Assembly (NCBI GenBank): GCA_944474755.1
Contig: OX104114.1
Coordinates: 81,826,623-81,890,622 of the forward strand
Source: Limnoperna fortunei
Lineage: Eukaryota; Mollusca; Bivalvia; Mytilida; Modiolidae
DNA length: 64,000 nucleotides
Direction of reading: 5' to 3'
Position 1 is the stretch's first letter, and every line of letters begins with the position of its first letter. Below are positions 53,101 through 56,109 of this stretch, one piece after another. The translations under genes were made by a program, and so were the position numbers. Under the pieces are notes generated by a model, which was not told where the DNA came from, made no database searches, and was given only the letters and a program-made list of their open reading frames with translations.

Positions 53101-54504
53101 TTCGCTTTTGAGGCGCCTTAGGGCGACTTCAGGTCCTAGTGGGGCGACTTTGTCGCCCACTTCGCCCAGTGTGGTGAGCCCTGATATATAAACAACTGGT
53201 CTACTAATTAAACGGGTCCATATAAGGCTGCACACGCGTCAAGAAGCTGGGATGTCGTCATGTCTCGTCGTCCATACTTTTCCCATAAAGCGAATAGTCG
53301 TCCTTTTATCTGTCTGGTCTGTTTCGTCTGGTAGCGTCTCAGTTTCTTTTCTTTAACAAGTTTACACTGTAGCTGTACGTCTCGCGCCTCTTGAAAGAGT
53401 AAAGTCGTCAGTAGATAGAAGGGGAGGTTGCCTTTTCTTGCCGTCCTGTTCAGTCTGTTATGCCAACCTTCGCAGTCGTTGTTAGTCCTGATGGAACGTC
53501 CATACACACTCCAGTTGTCTACACACCATGAACTACATCTTATTATATACATACTGTAATTACTCAGGTTAATCAAACACAATTAATAAACAAACATACA
53601 TTCAATTAAAGACAATTAATTACTTCATTATAATATTAACTACATCGGTTAACTTTTCATTCTTTTTAAACTGTTAATCCCATCAAAGTTAATCACGATT
53701 GTAAACAAGCAAACATTCAATTATAATTATCACAATTAATTAAAGAAGTGAACATGAGTTCACTTTAATCTCAAGAGATCCACCGCCAATTAAAACACCT
53801 AGCAATAAAATATATATGCAAATTTAATAATTTATAGTATACACTTTATTAAATATATTTTAATATATTTTAAAATATTAAATTTATAAACTCATATTAT
53901 ATATTTTACATATGTGGGGCGAGTCGTTATTGAGTGGGGCGACTCGTTATTAACATGGGGCGACTCGTGATGGGGCGACTCGAGAGTGGGGCGAGTCGTT
54001 ACGATACCCTTTCTGCACAATTATGTTAAATAACTGTTTTTTAATCAAGTCTGTGGTGCCGTGCTTCAACATGGTTATTTGTGTGGATGCTATGACCCTT
54101 ATTTTGTGTAACAGGAATAAATGCATCCTATATGAGTTGTGTTAGGTAAGTACTTCATTATCTTGCCGTCTGCATAGCCGAGGGGATGTAATCCAGTCGG
54201 TATCATTGCCATTGATGATTTACAATGTCAATGGTTGGGATCTGTGTGTTGTTTTAAAAGTACCATAGTTTAGGATCTTGCTGTCTGGCATTTTCTGCGT
54301 GATGCCGATTACTAATAGAACAGGAATATTGCATTTCAAAACAAACCATTTGTAAGCAAGCCAAATACTAAAAAATATTTATAGGGGGGACAGTGTTTAC
54401 ATTTGTGATACGAGACCACCGATGAGAGAAAATTAACAGAGTTAACTGTAATTATTATATAGCTTGATTGCACATACTATTATCACTGGATCTATGTCTG
54501 TCAT
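1955..54504 (-). CDS. TTC21B: TTC21B/IFT139 gene, 30 exons seen, 3' end beyond window
   Basis: This gene encodes the TPR-repeat protein IFT139, a peripheral subunit of the IFT-A complex that drives retrograde transport and membrane-protein entry in cilia. Exons were found by matching translated segments to the vertebrate protein in colinear order; every internal exon is bounded by AG and GT, and the splice phase carries correctly across all 28 internal junctions from exon 2 to exon 30. Visible coding length is about 3,275 nt, against about 1,316 residues in the human protein, so the last roughly 200 residues are left of base 1. Recognisable blocks include [10 protein letters not shown] near the N terminus, [57 protein letters not shown] and [14 protein letters not shown]. 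No frameshift or stop is seen in the exons. Vertebrates have a paralogue, TTC21A; the TTC21B/IFT139 assignment is safe at family level. Confidence 0.93.
2123..4237. other. intron 29 of TTC21B
   Basis: Mostly plain AT-rich sequence. A less AT-rich block at about 3,030-3,480 starts CCTGGTCTCC and ends near GGTACCAG, which may be a decayed TIR element, but the match is too weak to call. Small open frames at 2,682 and 3,585 look like chance. Confidence 0.4.
4238..4388 (-). CDS. TTC21B: TTC21B exon 29
   Basis: 151 bp, leaves phase 2. It carries [20 protein letters not shown] and [15 protein letters not shown] (human [34 protein letters not shown]). The donor is ATG|GTTAGT. Confidence 0.95.
4389..5297. 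other. intron 28 of TTC21B
   Basis: AT-rich with homopolymer runs near 5,070 and 5,154; no gene or repeat recognised. Confidence 0.4.
5298..5379 (-). CDS. TTC21B: TTC21B exon 28
   Basis: 82 bp, leaves phase 1. It encodes [20 protein letters not shown], nearly identical to human [20 protein letters not shown]. Confidence 0.95.
5380..5830. other. intron 27 of TTC21B
   Basis: No repeat or coding signal seen. Confidence 0.4.
5831..5941 (-). CDS. TTC21B: TTC21B exon 27
   Basis: 111 bp, phase 0 both sides. It reads [20 protein letters not shown] (human [20 protein letters not shown]). The donor is ATT|GTAAGT. Confidence 0.93.
5942..6470. other. intron 26 of TTC21B
   Basis: AT-rich, no repeat or coding signal seen. 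Confidence 0.4.
6471..6573 (-). CDS. TTC21B: TTC21B exon 26
   Basis: 103 bp, leaves phase 0. It encodes [20 protein letters not shown] (human [20 protein letters not shown]). A SINE tail sits within about 20 bp of its acceptor TACTTTCAG. Confidence 0.95.
6592..6856 (-). mobile_element. tRNA-related SINE with 12-bp target duplication
   Basis: Read on the minus strand it starts GGGGCCTCGGTGGCCGAGTG, an A-box-like tRNA head, followed by a B-box-like GGGTTCGATTCTC. It carries a body I recognise as common in mollusc genomes and ends in a (CAAA)n tail. It is flanked by perfect 12-bp direct repeats GTAAAAGTTAAT at 6,580-6,591 and 6,857-6,868, so this is a well preserved insertion. The tail end lies about 18 bp from the acceptor of TTC21B exon 26. 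Confidence 0.88.
6920..11145 (-). repeat. 61-bp tandem array carrying the exon 25 end and 5' splice site
   Basis: About 69 near-identical units fill almost all of intron 25. On the minus strand each unit contains GCAGTTAGCTTCTGA|GTAAG, which is the last 20 bp of exon 25 plus its donor, then about 41 bp of intron. Each unit also contains GTTAAGTTTTCAG, a possible acceptor, 24 nt before the donor. The rightmost unit merges into the authentic exon. Variants with AGCAGC in place of AGAAGC, as in the exon, cluster in units near the exon (about 10,640-11,140), consistent with the exon being the seed. Confidence 0.95.
11126..11191 (-). CDS. TTC21B: TTC21B exon 25 (template of 61-bp array)
   Basis: 66 bp, leaves phase 2. 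It encodes [20 protein letters not shown] (human [20 protein letters not shown]). The last 20 bp and the donor TGA|GTAAGT are copied about 69 times in the following intron. Failure to splice gives an immediate in-frame TAA. Confidence 0.93.
   Translation of the reverse strand, partial: SVKKSTTRTTRYHHYTEAVSC
11192..11661. other. intron 24, unique part
   Basis: Plain AT-rich sequence between the exon 25 acceptor and the 23-bp array. Confidence 0.4.
11662..12630. repeat. 22-23-bp tandem array
   Basis: About 42 units of the type CTCCTAACCTTAATGGAAGAA, with GCAGAA and TAACTTAATG variants (the latter 22 bp). The array lies in intron 24 and stops about 50 bp before the exon 24 donor, so unlike its neighbour it does not copy a splice site. 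CCTAACCTTA is only superficially telomere-like. Confidence 0.93.
12684..12810 (-). CDS. TTC21B: TTC21B exon 24
   Basis: 127 bp, leaves phase 2. It contains [20 protein letters not shown], equivalent to human [20 protein letters not shown]. The first 45 bp or so of this exon occur again in the preceding intron (12,866-12,909). Confidence 0.92.
12866..12909 (-). repeat. duplicated 5' edge of exon 24 in intron 23
   Basis: About 44 bp here match 12,768-12,811 with about four differences, covering the first 40 or so bases of exon 24 (LDTLMEH). An AG precedes the copied stretch. It is a single, unamplified copy of an exon edge. Confidence 0.75.
13033..13115 (-). CDS. TTC21B: TTC21B exon 23
   Basis: 83 bp, leaves phase 1. 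It reads [20 protein letters not shown] (human [20 protein letters not shown]). The donor is CAG|GTATGT. Confidence 0.95.
13388..13421 (+). repeat. long poly-G tract
   Basis: A run of about 23 consecutive G with further G blocks on both sides, in intron 22. It is cytosine-rich in the TTC21B transcript and a likely G-quadruplex on the coding-opposite strand. Its exact length is probably uncertain in any assembly. Confidence 0.85.
13656..13708 (-). CDS. TTC21B: TTC21B exon 22
   Basis: 53 bp, leaves phase 2. It encodes [17 protein letters not shown] (human AITYYEAALKTGQKNYL). Confidence 0.93.
13709..14554. other. intron 21
   Basis: AT-rich, no repeat or coding signal recognised. Confidence 0.4.
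14555..14665 (-). CDS. TTC21B: TTC21B exon 21
   Basis: 111 bp, phase 0 both sides. It includes [20 protein letters not shown] and [12 protein letters not shown], a TPR block matching human [20 protein letters not shown]. Confidence 0.95.
14970..17900. repeat. 117-bp tandem array
   Basis: About 25 units with period 117 bp, the TGTTCTAGCTACAATGATC landmark recurring at 15,001, 15,118, 15,235 and 15,352 onward. Two main variants exist (AAAGGG or AGAGGA; GTCGTTTAG, GTCATTTAG or GTGCTTTAG), with left and right halves differing in composition. The right end stops about 18 bp inside the donor of exon 20. The unit shows no clear copy of a splice site or exon. Confidence 0.95.
17919..17991 (-). CDS. 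TTC21B: TTC21B exon 20
   Basis: 73 bp, leaves phase 0. It encodes [20 protein letters not shown] (human [12 protein letters not shown]). Its donor GAG|GTATGT lies about 18 bp before the 117-bp array. Confidence 0.94.
18000..19102. other. intron 19 with a possible SINE remnant
   Basis: AT-rich. About 18,335-18,412 resembles the mollusc SINE body (AAGCCACTTTCAGCTATAT) but lacks head and tail. Nothing else recognised. Confidence 0.4.
19103..19341 (-). CDS. TTC21B: TTC21B exon 19
   Basis: 239 bp, leaves phase 2, the longest exon here. It includes [34 protein letters not shown] and [20 protein letters not shown], strongly conserved with human. The acceptor CTTTTCAG was chosen over an upstream CACAG because it matches the family join DEK-HEA. 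Confidence 0.95.
19548..19815. mobile_element. short interspersed element of the TACCCCC...GGGGGTA type
   Basis: It begins ACAAGTGTGGAC, has GTGATACCCCCACTTTC near 19,580, a degenerate GAACGGACGGACATTATA tract near 19,765 and ends near GCAGGGGTATCTTATG. A related, truncated copy is at 48,450-48,685. I recognise this layout as frequent in bivalve genomes. Non-coding. Confidence 0.55.
20293..20399 (-). CDS. TTC21B: TTC21B exon 18
   Basis: 107 bp, leaves phase 0. It contains [20 protein letters not shown], matching human [20 protein letters not shown]. It joins exon 17 in phase only if exon 17 ends after the G of any CACAG|GTAAAG copy. Confidence 0.93.
20744..23877 (-). repeat. 54-bp tandem array carrying the exon 17 end and 5' splice site
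   Basis: About 58 units. On the minus strand a unit is 46 bp of exon 17 (ending CAAAATCACAG) plus 8 bp of intron (GTAAAGAT). Because 54 is a multiple of three, units stay in the exon frame and read [18 protein letters not shown], but some copies contain ACATAA (stop) and three have lost the donor (CACAGTTTAAG at about 20,776, 21,208 and 22,301). Higher-order structure is clear: a donor-less unit recurs after about 432 bp, and a block with a truncated unit (21,216 onward) recurs 1,093 bp later (22,309 onward). Confidence 0.95.
23832..23952 (-). CDS. TTC21B: TTC21B exon 17 (template of 54-bp array)
   Basis: 121 bp to the proximal donor CAG|GTAAAG, leaving phase 1. It encodes [20 protein letters not shown], then [16 protein letters not shown] (human KTLHMAMSLPGMKRIG). 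Its last 46 bp plus 8 bp of intron are repeated about 58 times downstream in transcription. Use of the next donor (exon end 23,778) would add 18 residues in frame; beyond that a TAA at 23,761-23,763 closes the frame. Confidence 0.92.
23953..24362. other. intron 16
   Basis: AT-rich, no signal recognised. Confidence 0.4.
24363..24434 (-). CDS. TTC21B: TTC21B exon 16
   Basis: 72 bp, phase 0 both sides. It reads [20 protein letters not shown], equivalent to human [20 protein letters not shown]. The donor is CAG|GTAAGT. Confidence 0.92.
24435..24914. other. intron 15
   Basis: AT-rich, no signal recognised beyond the splice sites. Confidence 0.4.
24915..25000 (-). CDS. TTC21B: TTC21B exon 15
   Basis: 86 bp, leaves phase 0. 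It encodes [20 protein letters not shown] (human [20 protein letters not shown]). A TA-flanked transposon ends only 38 bp upstream of its acceptor CTATTAATAG. Confidence 0.93.
25039..25828. mobile_element. TA-flanked MITE, Tc1/mariner-like
   Basis: Imperfect 30-bp terminal inverted repeats start CCGTAATAGG on the left and, in reverse complement, CCGTAAAACG on the right, both leading into GTCCGCA. TA dinucleotides flank it at 25,037-25,038 and 25,829-25,830. GCGGACAATAC and GCGGACTATAC recur near the ends. 790 bp with no transposase reading frame. Confidence 0.7.
26005..26478. mobile_element. hairpin-bearing dispersed repeat, copy 1
   Basis: Its left part is a long near-perfect palindrome: AATAATTCACAGAGGCTGTG at 26,015 pairs with the region ending CCTCCGTGAATTATTTC near 26,171, with an inner nested palindrome around GAGCGATAGCGAG. 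About 300 bp of shared sequence follows, ending at GCACGTCATATTAGAAT. The same sequence, minus the palindrome centre, is at 61,362-61,757 in the same orientation. Confidence 0.8.
26522..26651 (-). CDS. TTC21B: TTC21B exon 14
   Basis: 130 bp, leaves phase 1. It carries [20 protein letters not shown] and [20 protein letters not shown], matching human PASPGQPLCPLLRRC and TVPGLLQTVFLIAKVKYL. Confidence 0.93.
26938..27030 (-). CDS. TTC21B: TTC21B exon 13
   Basis: 93 bp, phase 0 both sides. It starts [20 protein letters not shown] (human [21 protein letters not shown]). Its first 30 bp and its acceptor TATTTCAG are the template of the 50-bp array lying upstream in transcription (27,001-28,770), so many near-copies of its 3' splice site precede it. 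Confidence 0.93.
27001..28770 (-). repeat. about 50-bp tandem array carrying the exon 13 3' splice site
   Basis: About 35 units. On the minus strand each unit has TTGTATTTCAG (acceptor) followed by about 30 bp of the exon 13 start (GGATTCCCTCTAGGCACACA). Three sequence classes alternate, with junctions TTTCAG|GGATTCC, TTTCAG|GTATTACC and TATTAG|AAGAATTCC; nearly all keep an AG. The leftmost unit is the authentic exon. Units of 44 to 56 bp occur, some by ACATGT insertion. Confidence 0.95.
28771..29253. other. intron 12, unique part
   Basis: AT-rich, no signal recognised. Confidence 0.4.
29254..29361 (-). CDS. TTC21B: TTC21B exon 12
   Basis: 108 bp, phase 0 both sides. It encodes [20 protein letters not shown], followed by a stretch ending LHFTGLK. 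The donor is AAG|GTAAGA. Confidence 0.92.
29362..30292. other. intron 11
   Basis: AT-rich, no repeat or coding signal recognised. Confidence 0.4.
30293..30390 (-). CDS. TTC21B: TTC21B exon 11
   Basis: 98 bp, leaves phase 0. It includes [20 protein letters not shown], nearly identical to human [20 protein letters not shown]. The donor is TCA|GTAAGT. Confidence 0.95.
30391..31135. other. intron 10
   Basis: AT-rich, no repeat or coding signal recognised. Confidence 0.4.
31136..31328 (-). CDS. TTC21B: TTC21B exon 10
   Basis: 193 bp, leaves phase 1. It begins [10 protein letters not shown] and contains [20 protein letters not shown] and [10 protein letters not shown], a clear TPR segment of IFT139 (human [20 protein letters not shown]). 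Confidence 0.95.
31329..31692. other. intron 9
   Basis: AT-rich, no signal recognised. Confidence 0.4.
31693..31791 (-). CDS. TTC21B: TTC21B exon 9
   Basis: 99 bp, phase 0 both sides. It carries [20 protein letters not shown], equivalent to human [20 protein letters not shown]. The donor is ATT|GTAAGT. Confidence 0.92.
32075..32235 (-). mobile_element. degenerate SINE fragment
   Basis: GTTTTTATTGG, CCAGAGTACC and GTCGGAGTC follow the same order as in the intact SINE at 6,592-6,856, with much divergence and no tRNA head. Confidence 0.5.
32315..32399 (-). CDS. TTC21B: TTC21B exon 8
   Basis: 85 bp, leaves phase 0. It encodes [20 protein letters not shown], matching human [20 protein letters not shown]. 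The donor is GAG|GTAAGA. Confidence 0.93.
33646..33765 (-). CDS. orphan open frame beside CpG-rich DNA
   Basis: A minus-strand frame starting at 33,765 begins [20 protein letters not shown] and continues [13 protein letters not shown] before losing protein-like composition. It lies in intron 7 of TTC21B. The sequence 33,940-34,080, just upstream, is unusually rich in CpG for this region, as a promoter might be. I do not recognise the protein and found no exon that joins it in phase with a good donor. It could be a nested gene start, an alternative TTC21B first exon or a relic. Confidence 0.25.
33940..34080. promoter_or_regulatory. CpG-rich patch in intron 7
   Basis: Dense CG dinucleotides (for example GGACGCGG, GCGGCGGG, ACACGCGGCGG) in an otherwise AT-rich intron, directly left of the DIRS element. 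It may be promoter-like or part of another element. Confidence 0.3.
34098..34290 (+). repeat. DIRS left inverted terminal repeat
   Basis: From GGTTAAATATATTTGTGAAG to the CAGTTTAAAT end it matches the reverse complement of 39,237-39,415 with very few differences. The first 14 bases TTATAATAATTGGG occur only here and, inverted, in the internal complementary region. Confidence 0.9.
34403..35992 (+). pseudogene. DIRS gag-like ORF, frameshifted
   Basis: It starts at ATG 34,403 in frame 2, shifts to frame 1 near 34,660 and returns to frame 2 near 34,960, then runs open to TGA at 35,990-35,992. The C-terminal part contains [16 protein letters not shown], which I recognise from DIRS gag-like proteins, and a basic, serine-rich tail ending [12 protein letters not shown]. 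Two frameshifts disable it. Confidence 0.8.
35994..38045 (+). pseudogene. DIRS reverse transcriptase-RNase H ORF, inactivated
   Basis: Main frame 0. Reverse transcriptase motifs include [20 protein letters not shown] near 36,290 and the catalytic VVYLDDWL near 36,620. RNase H motifs are [13 protein letters not shown] near 37,115, the SDNTSVV block near 37,290 and ILADQSSR near 37,435. In-frame stops are at about 36,067 (TGA) and 36,852 (TAA). Between about 36,428 and 36,550 the homologous reading ([20 protein letters not shown]) lies in another frame, implying a pair of compensating frameshifts. Confidence 0.88.
37877..38860 (+). pseudogene. DIRS tyrosine recombinase ORF, one in-frame stop
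   Basis: Frame 2, overlapping the end of the RT ORF as usual for DIRS elements. The N-terminal part contains [19 protein letters not shown]. The catalytic part has [11 protein letters not shown] (first Arg), [15 protein letters not shown] (His-x-x-Arg) and FVKYYLRDL (catalytic Tyr). A TAA at 38,462-38,464 splits it; the frame is otherwise continuous to the natural stop at 38,858-38,860. Confidence 0.88.
39048..39185 (+). repeat. DIRS internal complementary region
   Basis: The first half is the reverse complement of 34,098-34,160 and the second half the reverse complement of the far right end (39,395-39,463), abutting at TATTATAA|AATAGAAAT. This fixes the element termini. Confidence 0.88.
39237..39463 (-). 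repeat. DIRS right inverted terminal repeat and extension
   Basis: The inverse of the left repeat up to about 39,415, then a unique 48-bp extension ending AAAATTTCTATT that is mirrored only in the internal complementary region. Confidence 0.88.
39552..39690 (-). mobile_element. degenerate SINE fragment
   Basis: Contains GTCACTTTCAGCCACATTTG and CCAGTTTTTATTGATAGAG in SINE order plus a B-box-like GAACCCCTGACATTTGAC. It ends about 85 bp from exon 7. Confidence 0.5.
39776..39973 (-). CDS. TTC21B: TTC21B exon 7
   Basis: 198 bp, phase 2 in and out. It includes [20 protein letters not shown] and [19 protein letters not shown], one of the most conserved IFT139 stretches. The 7.4-kb intron after it holds the DIRS element. 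Confidence 0.95.
40474..40559 (-). CDS. TTC21B: TTC21B exon 6
   Basis: 86 bp, leaves phase 2. It reads [20 protein letters not shown], equivalent to human [22 protein letters not shown]. The acceptor is TTTGTATAG and the donor AAG|GTATGT. Confidence 0.92.
40875..40973 (-). CDS. TTC21B: TTC21B exon 5
   Basis: 99 bp, phase 0 both sides. It contains [20 protein letters not shown], a TPR helix pair matching human [20 protein letters not shown]. Confidence 0.93.
41469..44121 (+). mobile_element. hAT transposon with 8-bp target duplication, decayed
   Basis: The ends are CATGGGTCTGGAAA on the left and, in reverse complement, CAAGGCCCTGGAAA on the right; both are followed within 40 bp by a TTTTGCCGGTC motif. 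Flanks are GAAAGTAC (41,461-41,468) and GATAGTAC (44,122-44,129), an 8-bp duplication with one mismatch, as expected for hAT. It carries a decayed transposase. It lies in intron 4 of TTC21B. Confidence 0.82.
42771..43417 (+). pseudogene. hAT transposase remnant (ZNF862-like)
   Basis: Three pieces in three frames. An N-terminal zinc-finger-like piece reads [20 protein letters not shown] and SLIDHAG. A middle piece around 42,910-43,130 reads [22 protein letters not shown]-terminal dimerisation piece (43,132-43,417) contains [26 protein letters not shown], a premature TGA, then [13 protein letters not shown]. The central catalytic portion is missing. The composition is richer in GC than the surrounding intron. 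The orientation and position inside matched hAT ends support the call. Confidence 0.82.
44368..44432 (-). CDS. TTC21B: TTC21B exon 4
   Basis: 65 bp, leaves phase 0. It encodes [20 protein letters not shown] (human [20 protein letters not shown]). The exon survives between a hAT element ending 247 bp to its left and a pogo-like element starting 244 bp to its right. Confidence 0.92.
44870..45591 (+). repeat. 362-bp direct duplication inside the pogo-like element
   Basis: CGCTGTGTAACATAGACGAG at 44,872 and again at 45,232 start two copies of about 360 bp that end ACCAAAAACTT near 45,590, with only a handful of differences. Confidence 0.88.
46180..46385. repeat. foldback (inverted repeat) inside the pogo-like element
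   Basis: CTTCTGCCTCTTTGGTG near 46,181 is mirrored by CACCAAAGAGGTAGAAG near 46,361, and matching continues inward to CCGTTTTC / GAAAACGG. The loop contains a G-rich run at 46,289-46,305. Confidence 0.65.
48445..48690. mobile_element. short interspersed element, truncated
   Basis: Starts ACAAGTGTGGACTGTGAGC, has GGGATACCCCCAGCTTCGC, and ends in ACAGACGCACAGACAGACAG and GGGTGATTCCTATAT. It is related to the element at 19,548-19,815 and lacks the closing GGGGGTA end. Confidence 0.55.
48750..48860 (-). CDS. TTC21B: TTC21B exon 3
   Basis: 111 bp, enters and leaves in phase 1. It includes [20 protein letters not shown], equivalent to human [20 protein letters not shown]. The acceptor is TTATTGCAG and the donor TTG|GTATGG. 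Confidence 0.92.
49128..49257 (-). CDS. TTC21B: TTC21B exon 2
   Basis: 130 bp, leaves phase 1. It carries [20 protein letters not shown], matching the N-terminal INYYCQERY block of IFT139. The acceptor is TTTTTGCAG and the donor AAG|GTATGT. Confidence 0.93.
49487..49665 (+). repeat. uninterrupted copy of the pogo insertion site
   Basis: This stretch, read in reverse complement, matches 44,590-44,675 joined to 48,142-48,245, with the junction AACATATATTACATATG. It is a dispersed repeat, and the other copy received the pogo-like insertion. It lies in TTC21B intron 1. Confidence 0.85.
49666..50608. other. intron 1 of TTC21B, unique part
   Basis: AT-rich; no gene or repeat recognised. Confidence 0.4.
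50609..51436 (+). mobile_element. 828-bp TIR element, hAT-like ends
   Basis: Perfect 16-bp terminal inverted repeats CAGAGCTCCAGATAAG / CTTATCTGGAGCTCTG. CAGAG-type ends suggest hAT, but flanks CAAACAGG and AACTAGTC do not form a clear 8-bp duplication. AGATGGGTGAAAAACCCAA occurs twice near the right end. It contains a 97-codon open frame. Confidence 0.75.
51010..51303 (+). CDS. 97-codon ORF inside the TIR element
   Basis: It starts [20 protein letters not shown], with a basic N terminus, and has a middle rich in Asp, Val and Ser ([20 protein letters not shown]). There are no Cys, no zinc finger and no catalytic motif I recognise. A frame this long is possible by chance, and the element is probably mobilised in trans. 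Function unknown; it could be a truncated coding exon captured between the repeats. Confidence 0.25.
   Translation: MKRRVRKKASLTSSKLNNTIYYLTTNPNTFVKIFLDEIIDSVVNESFTVVSDIIDDVLSKVVTNANVSVVAAKRQKVINMYKTIVKYIFVSIKYPVQ
52337..53183. mobile_element. nested TIR element inside the MULE
   Basis: 16-bp inverted ends CAGGGGTCACCACACT and, in reverse complement, CAGGGCTCACCACACT (one mismatch). Repeated AGGGAGAAGT motifs near the left and GGGCGACTTC motifs near the right. Flanking ATATA on both sides is too simple to prove a target duplication. Non-coding; the superfamily is uncertain, with hAT-like ends. Confidence 0.65.
53208..53582 (-). pseudogene. MULE transposase C-terminal fragment
   Basis: The reading includes [20 protein letters not shown], the conserved C-terminal RTNN-x-x-EGWHN signature of animal Mutator-like transposases, followed by a basic stretch ([20 protein letters not shown]). 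A likely acceptor GTGTAG precedes DNWSVYG, so this was one exon. The catalytic DDE region is absent. Confidence 0.75.
54478..54504 (-). CDS. TTC21B: TTC21B exon 1 (probable start)
   Basis: A 27-nt coding exon reading MTDIDPVII and ending at the donor ATA|GTATGT in phase 0, exactly what exon 2 needs. The ATG has A at -3. The human protein has about nine residues before INYYC; this start gives eleven counting the GK from exon 2. No homology can prove so short an exon, so a different first exon in 49,258-54,960 is possible. Confidence 0.55.
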
Positions 54505-54960
54505 GTTTGCGGTTATATTGGTGTAGTTTTACGGAATAATACGATATTTCTCTTCGAAAAGTTGTGCCAATTGGAATTTCTGAATGCGCATGGTAACTCT
54601 AAAGTTTTTCTTCCGGGGTCAAATATTTTATGTGAACCATTTGGGGAAATATTTACAGAAATACCACAAAACGTTTCTTAGCCATCATACGATTTAAAAT
54701 ATATATTTCATGAATTTATTGCTAATAACTAACTATAACATTAAGCCATTTTCTTAAGTATTAGTGCATATCAGAAAAACCTTAATAAAAAATATTATTA
54801 TCGATGTTTGCAAATATCCCCTTTCAGCTTACTTCCGGTGACCTTTTATTGTTGCTCCATGACAATTACGTCAACAAACGCATGCGGTGAAGTTTTTAAA
54901 TATATATTGGTACATTTAAACTCCTACCTGAGTTAATGTAAAGGTACTAAGGTAGGGAAA
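54505..54960. promoter_or_regulatory. putative bidirectional promoter
   Basis: This 456-bp gap separates the probable TTC21B start (minus) from a plus-strand start codon. It contains ACTTCCGGT at about 54,831, an ETS/GABP-type site typical of housekeeping promoters, and ATTACGTCA at about 54,866, which resembles a CRE half-site. No TATA box is obvious. The role is inferred from the head-to-head layout. Confidence 0.45.
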
Positions 54961-55012
54961 ATGTCTATCGACTTAGATCCAAATAGGGGACCACTTACTC
55001 TTCATTATGACA
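54961..55012 (+). CDS. first coding exon of an unidentified plus-strand gene
   Basis: A 52-nt open stretch beginning AAAATGTCT, with A at -3, encodes MSIDLDPNRGPLTLHYD and ends at a consensus donor A|GTAAGT in phase 1. Base composition is higher in GC than its surroundings. I do not recognise the protein, and 17 residues are too few to assign a family. No convincing second exon appears before 64,000, so the first intron would exceed 9 kb. The start lies head-to-head with TTC21B, suggesting shared regulation, but a ciliary role would be a guess. Confidence 0.5.
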
Positions 55013-56109
55013 GTAAGTCAATTAAAAGTTTTTGACACGTTTTGTGGAAAAAAAGTTTGGAAATGTGTGGTGCACATATTACTGTAAAAACTATATTTTC
55101 ACCCCAAACCCAGTATAGTATAGTTTTTTTTTTTCGAAAGTTAGCAATTTCGGTTTACTTTTTTAAAAACGTCTTATATTATTTTACGGAATAAATAACC
55201 GTTGCATCTCGGCAATATTTTTTTATGCGCTCACTATTTATGTGGTTATAAACTTACTTAGCGAAATAATTATAATCTATTGTTGATATGAAATTTGATA
55301 TGTATATCATTTATGTTGTCAAAGAGAATTTTCCAGTTGAAAGGCATTCAAACATTGTTCTTTTATGTTTTTAGTACTAAATTATATAAATAGGTTTGAA
55401 AACCATTTTTATCATTATTTATTATAACTTTACACATCATATAGACTTTAATTAAATAGTATATAAAATAATTTTTTTTATAAACCAAAAATTATTTTTA
55501 AGCATAAATTACATACAAAATAAAGTTAAAAAACACACTGTAATTATAAAAAGATGTAAGAAATGTGTATCATATGCCAGTTCTGGTAACTTGACGAGTG
55601 TGGGTTAGTAGGTCAACACATTTTTTTCAACATTGCCTGCACAAATATATAATTGGTTTAACTGTGAAATAAAAACTGGATCAAGTCAATCAGGTAACTG
55701 GGACTGCACATGCACTCCGTAGTGTAATTGTTATGTGACAAATGTTTCTAACTGTTTAATTAATGAAGTTTAAGGTGTTACTTTTTTTGTTTGCTCTATT
55801 GTCCCTTATTACCTTTAAAACTTAAAACTGAGCTTATAAATATCAGTGTAACAATAACAATAAAGTCATATGCAAGTAGATTAACTGACATTGTATGAAA
55901 AAGTTTTTGTGCAAACTTTTTCTATATAGGGCACTGAAGATTTTGTGTAGATAAGCTCATGTGCCTATACTTTCGACAATTTTATTGTTCAATATTAAAA
56001 GTTACATAATTTTAAATTGAGATATGAAACTGCAGATATCTGTATTTATCTGTTTTTAAAGCACTAAATAAAAACTCTTTCAATAATATCTCCAATGGTT
56101 TATTGTAAT

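Larger units (their letters stand above)
51716..54008. mobile_element. Mutator-like (MULE) element with long TIRs
   Basis: Left and right ends are inverted copies: TAACGACTCGCCCC motifs cluster at 51,723-51,775 and 53,913-54,001, and a second matched pair (GGCGGTGGATCTCTTGAGAT at 51,915 and its inverse near 53,795) extends the inverted repeats to about 300 bp. CTTTCTGC occurs at 51,708-51,715 and 54,009-54,016, consistent with an 8- to 9-bp target duplication. It contains a transposase remnant and a nested element. Confidence 0.8.

Noticed and set aside
54835..54860. Alternative TTC21B exon 1 at ATG 54,856 (minus)
   Set aside because: The frame reads four codons (MEQQ) and meets TAA before any donor.
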